DNA of 64,000 nt. It comes from Neptuniibacter sp048548695. GTDB taxonomy: Bacteria; Pseudomonadota; Gammaproteobacteria; Pseudomonadales; Balneatricaceae. The notes below the pieces were generated by a model that worked only from the letters and a program-made list of their open reading frames with translations, did not search any database and was not told the DNA's origin. Where the stretch lies: the NCBI RefSeq assembly GCF_048548695.1, contig NZ_JBLYIF010000007.1; one strand, 5' to 3'. Position numbers and translations under genes: made by a program. Of this stretch, positions 58,114 to 64,000 are shown one piece after another; position 1 is the first letter of the stretch; every line of letters begins with the position of its first letter.

Positions 58114-59116
58114 CGTTAAAACCGAAGCTCTGGGTGATATTGAAAAAGCCGCCATTCTGCTGATCAGTTTGGGTGAAACTGATGCGGCGGAAATTCTTAA
58201 GCATATGGGGCCAAAAGAAGTTCAGATGATTGGCCAGGCAATGGCTCAGCTGAATAATGTGCCACAGTCCAAAGTCGAATCTGTTGTTGGTGATTTTCTT
58301 GGTTTGGTCAGTGACCAGACCGGTATAGGTATCAATAACGATGTATATATCCGGGCAATGCTGAACCAGGCGTTAGGTGAAGAGAAAGCCAAAACTCTAC
58401 TTGATCGTATTCTGTTAAGTACCAACACTTCTGGCCTTGATACATTGCGCTGGATGGAACCGCGTCAGATCAGTGAAATTATTCGTTATGAGCACCCGCA
58501 GATTCAGGCGGTTGTGGTGGCGTACCTTGAACCGGATGCCGCCGCCGGTGTGTTGTCCTGTTTTGATGATAAGGTGCGACTCGATATTCTGATGCGTGTG
58601 GCGGCGCTGGATCGTATTCAGCCGCAGGCCTTGCAGGAACTGAATGATATTCTGGAACGGCAGTTTGCCGGCGCTGGTGGTGCGAGTACTGCTACGCTGG
58701 GCGGGGTGAAGTCTGCCGCCAATATCATGAACTTTATCGATTCCACGCTTGAAGCTGAATTGATGGATGCGATCCGTGAAACCGATGAAACTCTGGCGTC
58801 TACTATCTCTGACATGATGTTTGTGTTTGACAACTTGATGGATGTTGAAGACCGAGGCATCCAGGCAATTCTGCGTGAGATTGCAACTGACGTGCTGGTG
58901 GTGGCCCTTAAGGGGGCGGATGTGCAATTGCAGGAGAAAATCTTCCGCAATATGTCTAAGCGTGCGGCTGAATTGTTGCGTGATGATCTTGAAGCGCAGG
59001 GTCCGGTGCGTGTTAGCGAAGTTGAAACCGCCCAGAAAGAGATTCTCGCAGTGGCCCGACGCCTGGCAGATGACGGTGAAATTGTGCTGGGTGGCGGTGG
59101 CGAAGAGATGGTCTGA
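58103..59116 (+). CDS. fliG: Flagellar motor switch protein FliG
   Basis: 337 residues from ATG 58103; a TTG directly before it is less likely. FliG transmits torque between the stator and rotor. Segments seen are KAAILLISLG near the start, the MGPKEVQMIGQAM helix, EHPQIQAVVVAYL and the C-terminal charged torque helix IQAILREI. It overlaps fliF. Confidence 0.97.
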   Translation: MSDDVKTEALGDIEKAAILLISLGETDAAEILKHMGPKEVQMIGQAMAQLNNVPQSKVESVVGDFLGLVSDQTGIGINNDVYIRAMLNQALGEEKAKTLLDRILLSTNTSGLDTLRWMEPRQISEIIRYEHPQIQAVVVAYLEPDAAAGVLSCFDDKVRLDILMRVAALDRIQPQALQELNDILERQFAGAGGASTATLGGVKSAANIMNFIDSTLEAELMDAIRETDETLASTISDMMFVFDNLMDVEDRGIQAILREIATDVLVVALKGADVQLQEKIFRNMSKRAAELLRDDLEAQGPVRVSEVETAQKEILAVARRLADDGEIVLGGGGEEMV

Positions 59117-59207
59117 TCGGCCATCCTCTGGCATTATCAGTGTCTGACCTGGGGTGCCCGAAAGGGGTGCCGTTAAACCTTCCTGATTGTGTGTTGTCCG
59201 TAAAGTG

Positions 59208-59984
59208 ATGTCCCAAGAAGATAGCAAATACAAACGAATTCGTGCTTCTGAGGCGGTTGCTGTTCAGGGCTGGGAGCTGCCTGATATGGCTAGTCCGTTG
59301 TCAGTCGGGCTGCAGCAGGCAGGTACAGGTGGATCTGTTAAGGTCACAGAAGGCGAGTTTAGCCAAGACCGAGTGACCCTGACTGAGCTTGAATCTATTC
59401 GGGAAAATGCCCGCCTCGAAGGGTTGGTTGCTGGATTGGAGGAGGGGCGCGCTCAGGGGCTGGAAGAAGGCCGTCTGCAAGGTATCAAACAGGGTCAGGA
59501 TGAAGGTTATCAGGCTGGATTGTCTGCTGCAGAGAGTGAAATCAGGCAACATCATGCACAACTTGAGCAGATGTTGCAGCAGTTGCTGGCACCTGTCACA
59601 GGCCAGCAAGCCAGTATGGAAACCTTGCTGTTAAATCTGGTGTTGCAGTTGTCGCGTACGGTGGTTGGGCATGAATTGGCGACTAGGCCGAGCGTGATTG
59701 CCAATGCTATTCGCGAGGCGCTCACGCAAATTCCAGAACCTCTGGGCGAAGTTGAGCTAGTGCTAAATCCGAAGGATATAGAGTGGATTAAACCATTGAG
59801 CGACAGCCTGACCGCCGGTTTGCAGTTACTCCCCGATGAGTCGATGCAGCCGGGTGGCTTTCGTTTGAAAACTCTGAACAGTCTAGTGTCGCACGAAGTT
59901 GAAACACGTTTCACTCAGGTTGCCGAACAGTTGTTGGCTCAATTAAGCAGCAAGGCAGATCAGGCTGATGACACCTCTGCTTGA
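59208..59984 (+). CDS. fliH: Flagellar export apparatus protein FliH
   Basis: 258 residues from ATG 59208; a TTG 21 bases upstream is in frame. The middle has Gly-rich heptads (GLEEGRAQGLEEGRLQGIKQG in part), typical of FliH, which controls the ATPase FliI. The C-terminal domain (about 130-250) binds FliI. A 91-base gap separates it from fliG, unusual in this tightly packed operon. No strong ribosome site is visible. The stop overlaps the fliI start by 17 bases. Confidence 0.9.
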   Translation: MSQEDSKYKRIRASEAVAVQGWELPDMASPLSVGLQQAGTGGSVKVTEGEFSQDRVTLTELESIRENARLEGLVAGLEEGRAQGLEEGRLQGIKQGQDEGYQAGLSAAESEIRQHHAQLEQMLQQLLAPVTGQQASMETLLLNLVLQLSRTVVGHELATRPSVIANAIREALTQIPEPLGEVELVLNPKDIEWIKPLSDSLTAGLQLLPDESMQPGGFRLKTLNSLVSHEVETRFTQVAEQLLAQLSSKADQADDTSA

Positions 59985-61326
59985 GCGCCTGCAGCAACTG
60001 GCCGCTGTGCCGTTGCAGCCTCCCCGTCCTCATGTGCAGGGGCGTATTACCCGTATGATTGGTTTGACCCTTGAAGCCGTTGGTATTCGTGCCGCTGTTG
60101 GTGAGTGTTGCTATATCGAACGTCCGGGTGGCGGCCAAATAGAAGCGGAAGTAGTGGGTTTTTCCGGTGATCGTATCTATCTGATGCCGCTGTACCCCGT
60201 GGAAGGTTTGCATGCAGGTACGCGTGTTGTTGCCGGTCATGATAGTGGTGCGGTGCCAGTGGGTATGAACCTGCTGGGGCGAATTTTAAACGGTGTTGGT
60301 AATCCGATAGATGGTCTCGGTGCGCTGCAGTCTGAGGCTAAAGTTGCTCTGGGTGGTGAGATTATTAATCCGTTGCAGCGAGCCCCCATTGAACAAACTC
60401 TGGACGTCGGTGTTAGGGCGATTAATGCATTGCTGACTGTCGGTCGGGGTCAGCGAATGGGCTTATTTGCCGGTAGTGGTGTCGGTAAATCGGTGCTGCT
60501 GGGCATGATGACCCGCTTTACCGAAGCCGACATCATTGTGGTAGGTCTGATCGGTGAGCGTGGCCGTGAAGTCAAAGAGTTTATTGATCACAGTCTGGGT
60601 GCCGAGGGCTTGAAACGCTCGGTGGTGGTGGCCTCTCCTGCCGATGATTCGCCATTAATGCGCCTCAGAGCCTCGCAGTTGGCGACTCGTATTGCTGAAT
60701 ACTTTCGCGACCAGGGCAAGAATGTTCTGCTACTTATGGACTCGCTCACCCGCTATGCCCAAGCGCAGCGTGAGATCGCACTGGCCGTTGGTGAACCGCC
60801 CGCTACCAAAGGTTATCCGCCTTCCGTTTTTGCCAAAATACCCAAGCTGGTCGAGCGTGCCGGGAATGGCAAAACCGGAGGTGGTTCAATCACTGCATTT
60901 TATACAGTGCTGACCGAGGGCGATGATCAGCAAGATCCGGTAGCCGATGCTGCCCGGGCGATACTTGATGGGCATGTGGTGTTGTCACGGCAACTGGCAG
61001 AGCAGGGGCATTATCCTGCAATTGATATCGAAAGCTCGATCAGTCGTGCCATGCCGCAGATTGTGGCGCCAGAGCATCTGGCAACGGCGTTGCGCTTCAA
61101 GCGCCAACTATCCCGCTATCGCCAAAATGAAGACCTGATTAATGTGGGTGCTTATGTGCCGGGCAGTGATCCGGATACCGATTTTGTGATGCAGACCTTG
61201 CCTGCAGTGCGTGGCTTTTTGTGTCAGGGAATGCAGGAGAAAACGCCGTTATTGGACTCGCTGCAGCATTTGGTCAATGTATTAACGCCACCACCAGAGC
61301 CTGAACCAGCGGCGCCGGGAGGCTAA
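59968..61326 (+). CDS. fliI: Flagellum-specific ATPase FliI
   Basis: 452 residues. The export ATPase has the Walker A motif AGSGVGKS (168-175), GLIGERGREV, and the Walker B segment VLLLMDSLTRYA. The N-terminal part resembles the F1 ATPase beta barrel. It drives unfolding and export of flagellar parts. It overlaps fliH at the start, and fliJ follows after 3 bases. Confidence 0.97.
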   Translation: MTPLLERLQQLAAVPLQPPRPHVQGRITRMIGLTLEAVGIRAAVGECCYIERPGGGQIEAEVVGFSGDRIYLMPLYPVEGLHAGTRVVAGHDSGAVPVGMNLLGRILNGVGNPIDGLGALQSEAKVALGGEIINPLQRAPIEQTLDVGVRAINALLTVGRGQRMGLFAGSGVGKSVLLGMMTRFTEADIIVVGLIGERGREVKEFIDHSLGAEGLKRSVVVASPADDSPLMRLRASQLATRIAEYFRDQGKNVLLLMDSLTRYAQAQREIALAVGEPPATKGYPPSVFAKIPKLVERAGNGKTGGGSITAFYTVLTEGDDQQDPVADAARAILDGHVVLSRQLAEQGHYPAIDIESSISRAMPQIVAPEHLATALRFKRQLSRYRQNEDLINVGAYVPGSDPDTDFVMQTLPAVRGFLCQGMQEKTPLLDSLQHLVNVLTPPPEPEPAAPGG

Positions 61327-61329
61327 GCC

Positions 61330-61773
61330 ATGACACAGCGATCACGTCGCCTTGAATTGGTACTTAACCTGGCGGAAAAAAAGAAGCAGCAGGCCGAACA
61401 GTTTCTGGCTAATAGCCGGCAAAGCCTGATCAAAAGCCAGGCTACGCTGGAGCAGCTTGATCGCTATTTGCTGGAGTATCGTGAACTCTATATGGGTAAC
61501 AATGCCGCCGGAGCGACCGGTGCTCAGCTGCAAATCCAGCAAGCTTTTATTCAAAAGCTGGAAGCTGCGCGGCAGGCCCAGGTTCAGGCTATTGAGCATC
61601 AAACACGAGAACTTGAAGCGGTAGAAAAACATTGGCAGGCGATGTATGCCCGTTTCAAAGGGATCGAGAAATTGACTGATCAGGTGCGCAGTGCAGAACA
61701 GAAAGCGCACGATAAAGCCCTGCAGAAGCAAATTGATGAACGCGCTCAGTTGCATCGCCCAGACTTTATTTAA
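61330..61773 (+). CDS. fliJ: Flagellar export protein FliJ
   Basis: 147 residues, almost wholly helical with long coiled coils (for example RLELVLNLAEKKKQQAEQFL). FliJ is the stalk-like partner of FliI and an escort for export chaperones. It starts 3 bases after fliI. Confidence 0.93.
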   Translation: MTQRSRRLELVLNLAEKKKQQAEQFLANSRQSLIKSQATLEQLDRYLLEYRELYMGNNAAGATGAQLQIQQAFIQKLEAARQAQVQAIEHQTRELEAVEKHWQAMYARFKGIEKLTDQVRSAEQKAHDKALQKQIDERAQLHRPDFI

Positions 61774-61852
61774 CCTCTCTATTGCCTAACCTGTAAACAG
61801 TTGGCCTCTTTTTTGCTGATTTATTGGCAGGTTTGTCAAATGGGAAACGGCA

Positions 61853-63577
61853 ATGAATCAGCAGGTCTCTCTTCCAGCGCTTGGCGGTTTGCTCTCACTG
61901 GATCTATCAATGTTAAGTCAGTCGCAGAGTGGCGGGGCTGCAGCGACCGATCTTGTCACGGGATTTGGCGCGTTATTGAATCAGATGGTGGCCGAGGGGC
62001 AGTTGCCTGCAACCTTGGTGAACGGCGAAATGTTGCCGCAAGGTGGCGCTGGGTTGCCGTTATCGGAACTGCCGCAGCCTGAGTTATTGCAGCAACAGCT
62101 TGAGCAGCTTGCCTTACTGCTAGAGCAGCAAGGAGCAAAGGGCGCTGATGAATTAGCTGGACTTGCCGCTGAAATTTCCCGGCTGTTGCAGCAAACGACT
62201 GCGCCAGCGTTAGATCAAGCCGCTGATGCGGTGCCGTCGCTTCCTGAATTGCCGGATGTCGCCGGTCAGCCAGCTGCTGCAGTTTTACGGGATGATCTGG
62301 TGACTCCTGCTGCCGGAGCTCTGCGAGATGCTGCTGCCAGACCAGACTCTGAAGCACAATTGCCAGGTACTCCTGAGGTACCTGCCCCGGTTGTGGTGGC
62401 AGAGCCAGAGGTATTAACGCCAATAATGGGGTCTGAGCAGCCTGAAGGTAGTTCAGAGCGGCCGAATGTTTTGCTAACCGCTGAGTCACAAACGTCTGTG
62501 CCACCCGAGGGTGATGATCAGCAGGTTTTAAATAATGCCGCCCAGTCAGGTGCAGATACTGCGCCCGAAGTGGTGCCGCAATCACCGTTGCCGGGAAATG
62601 CTCAGGCTGTAGCTGATGATGCTGAGGCAGAACCTCCCATTACTCGTGAGCGCCCGTCGCAGGCACCTTTGCATGCTTCCGAGCAGGCGGTAGCCGCATT
62701 GACAACTAAAGCTAATGAACAGGCTGCACTGCATAGTGCTGTGCTGGCGGCTGGCCGAGAAGCGGCTGCTCAGCCCCAGGTCTCTGCTCAGGCGTCCGAG
62801 TTGGTGAAAGGCCAGGTCCGGGAATCGGGTGTTACCCAGATTGTGGGTGAGCAAGTGGTCACTGGCCGCCAGGAGGGTGACGCTAATAGCCGCGTGTCGG
62901 CGAATACTGTGTCATCTGATCTGCCGGTACTGCCTACTCTGGGCAAAAAGCTGGAGCTGAACTTGGAAAATAGTCAGGCATTGCTGCGTAGTGTGGCGGC
63001 AATGAAACAGGCTGCAGATACGGCGACTTCCCAGCAACGAACAGAAGCGGGTTCTGTGGTGGCGGTAGACACCTATACTTCAGCCGGTCTGGGCCAGCCA
63101 ACACAAACGCAGAAGACGCTGACGGAATCGCATACGTTGATGATGCCTAATCAAATGCGTATGAATACCCCGGCTTGGCAGAATGCGCTGGGTGAAAGGG
63201 CTATGTTGCTGGTCGCCAATGGTGCCCGTACTGCCGAGATTCGTCTTGACCCACCAGAGCTTGGCGCGCTTCAGATACGAGTACAGATGAATCAGGATCA
63301 GGTTAGCCTGAGCTTTTCTTCACCCCATGCGCATGTCAGGGATGCGGTAGAGCAAAGTTTGCCGCGCCTGCGTGAGATGTTTGCAGAGCAGGGGTTGGCA
63401 TTGCAGGATTCATCGGTGTCTGATCAGTCCTCAGGTGAAAGCCGAGGCGAGGCAGCACAGCAACTGGCTGAACAGTCTTATGCCGGTGCAGATTCCGGCA
63501 GTCAGGATGGTGATGAGTTGGCGGATGTGCCGCTACAGGCAGCACGTAATGTGAGTTTGGTCGATTATTACGCCTGA
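61853..63577 (+). CDS. fliK: Flagellar hook-length control protein FliK
   Basis: 574 residues. The first about 430 residues are low-complexity, rich in Ala, Gln, Pro, Glu and Val, as in the molecular ruler part. The C-terminal domain (about 440-535) holds the conserved RLDPPELGALQIRVQMNQDQVSLSF region (over two strands), which switches export specificity when the hook is complete. The sequence ends VSLVDYYA. It is the last gene of the unit before the fliL promoter. Confidence 0.93.
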   Translation: MNQQVSLPALGGLLSLDLSMLSQSQSGGAAATDLVTGFGALLNQMVAEGQLPATLVNGEMLPQGGAGLPLSELPQPELLQQQLEQLALLLEQQGAKGADELAGLAAEISRLLQQTTAPALDQAADAVPSLPELPDVAGQPAAAVLRDDLVTPAAGALRDAAARPDSEAQLPGTPEVPAPVVVAEPEVLTPIMGSEQPEGSSERPNVLLTAESQTSVPPEGDDQQVLNNAAQSGADTAPEVVPQSPLPGNAQAVADDAEAEPPITRERPSQAPLHASEQAVAALTTKANEQAALHSAVLAAGREAAAQPQVSAQASELVKGQVRESGVTQIVGEQVVTGRQEGDANSRVSANTVSSDLPVLPTLGKKLELNLENSQALLRSVAAMKQAADTATSQQRTEAGSVVAVDTYTSAGLGQPTQTQKTLTESHTLMMPNQMRMNTPAWQNALGERAMLLVANGARTAEIRLDPPELGALQIRVQMNQDQVSLSFSSPHAHVRDAVEQSLPRLREMFAEQGLALQDSSVSDQSSGESRGEAAQQLAEQSYAGADSGSQDGDELADVPLQAARNVSLVDYYA

Positions 63578-63641
63578 ATCATTGCATTCGTTACACTAAG
63601 TGAGCATCAATTTTTTACTTTGTTCAGCCGTAAAATCAGTG

Positions 63642-63677
63642 TGTTATAGTAGGCTGAAATTCTACCGCTTGCGGTAG
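63642..63677 (+). promoter_or_regulatory. Promoter and leader hairpin of fliL
   Basis: An extended -10 TGTTATAGT lies at 63642-63650. Just after the predicted start, CTACCGC (63662-63668) and GCGGTAG (63671-63677) form a perfect 7-base stem with a TT loop and no T run, so it is a leader structure rather than a terminator. Confidence 0.5.
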
Positions 63678-63722
63678 GTATTAGTTCGCGATAACCAGAT
63701 TAAAGGTTGAAGGTAACGGGTA

Positions 63723-64000
63723 ATGGCGGAAGCAGAAGAAGCCACCGAAGACGCAGGCGGGGAAGGCAAGAAAAAATCCAAGCTGCTGCTGATTATAGCG
63801 TTGATTGTGGGAATATTGTTGGTGGGTGGTGGCGGTGCCGCTGTGGCTTTTTTTCTGCTGGGGTCTGAGCCGGAGACCGCAGAAAATATGGAGCCCGCCA
63901 AGCCTGAGAAAGCCGACGCAATTTACACCAAGGTGCGGACTAAAGAAGGTAAGCCGATGTTTGTGGTAACCCTGCAGTCTCAGGATCAGCGGCCACATTA
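63723..64000 (+). CDS. fliL: Flagellar basal body protein FliL (partial)
   Basis: At least 92 codons, cut by the window edge. The N-terminus is acidic (AEAEEATEDAGGEG), then a single membrane helix (LLLIIALIVGILLVGG) and the start of the periplasmic stomatin-like domain. FliL surrounds the stators and strengthens motor output under load. It starts a new unit after fliK. Confidence 0.92.
   Translation, partial: MAEAEEATEDAGGEGKKKSKLLLIIALIVGILLVGGGGAAVAFFLLGSEPETAENMEPAKPEKADAIYTKVRTKEGKPMFVVTLQSQDQRPH

Noticed and set aside
1..64000. CRISPR arrays, insertion sequences, prophage or defence genes
   Set aside because: No regularly spaced repeats, transposases, phage structural genes or restriction and defence genes were seen.

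Overview
The window looks like chromosomal DNA of a marine gammaproteobacterium, probably of the Oceanospirillaceae type (Amphritea, Neptunomonas, Marinobacterium and relatives). The reasons are a Pseudomonas/Vibrio-like FleQ-FleS-FleR flagellar hierarchy, an NhaD sodium/proton antiporter, a CrbS/CrbR-type acetate switch, a FimX-like protein and the gene orders queA-tgt-yajC-secD-secF and hemA-prfA-prmC. This placement is inferred from gene content and order; no database was consulted.

Layout. 1-1460: the end of an ArsB/ACR3-type efflux gene, a non-coding stretch, an intact tRNA-Leu(CAA) and a decayed half copy of it. 1463-7610: a secreted CHRD-domain protein, then queA, tgt, yajC, secD and secF. 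7779-11764: nhaD and rnr; the rnr reading frame may be extended across a run of ten A. 11819-19323: a secreted beta-propeller/PKD protein, a DedA protein fused to a decayed PAP2 domain, serB, and a FimX-like degenerate GGDEF/EAL protein. 19692-23888: two transcription units of stable RNA and core genes. The first is a tRNA Gln/Met cluster interrupted by a 97-base assembly gap. The second is tRNA-Gln-prs-rplY-pth-ychF. 23902-31048: lolB and a TPR lipoprotein facing away from a small unknown gene, hemA, prfA, prmC and moeB. 31032-35546: an AEC transporter, a fused CoA-transferase and a sigma54-dependent activator, with a complete sigma54/IHF/upstream-site promoter between the last two. 35625-43995: fliC-flaG-fliD-fliS-fliT on the minus strand and fleQ-fleS-fleR on the plus strand. 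44180-55894: an acetate block of acs, crbR, crbS, a DUF4212 subunit, a sodium:solute symporter, a cNMP/CBS/DUF294 protein and a DnaQ-like exonuclease. 56072-64000: fliE-F-G-H-I-J-K and the start of fliL.

How the parts work together. FleQ should sit at the top of the flagellar genes. fleQ and fliE each carry a pair of FleQ-box-like sites in nearly identical geometry, and flagellin has a clear FliA (sigma28) promoter. In the acetate block, CrbS (a transporter-like sensor kinase) probably signals to CrbR, which in Vibrio and Pseudomonas controls acs; the symporter and its small partner probably import a small carboxylate. Both stable-RNA promoters have the GC-rich discriminator typical of growth-rate and stringent control.

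I found no CRISPR array, insertion sequence, prophage or defence island. The most useful leads are regulatory: the paired FleQ boxes, the sigma54 promoter of the CoA-transferase, the A10 run in rnr, the absence of ispE from its usual place, and the tRNA-Leu scar.
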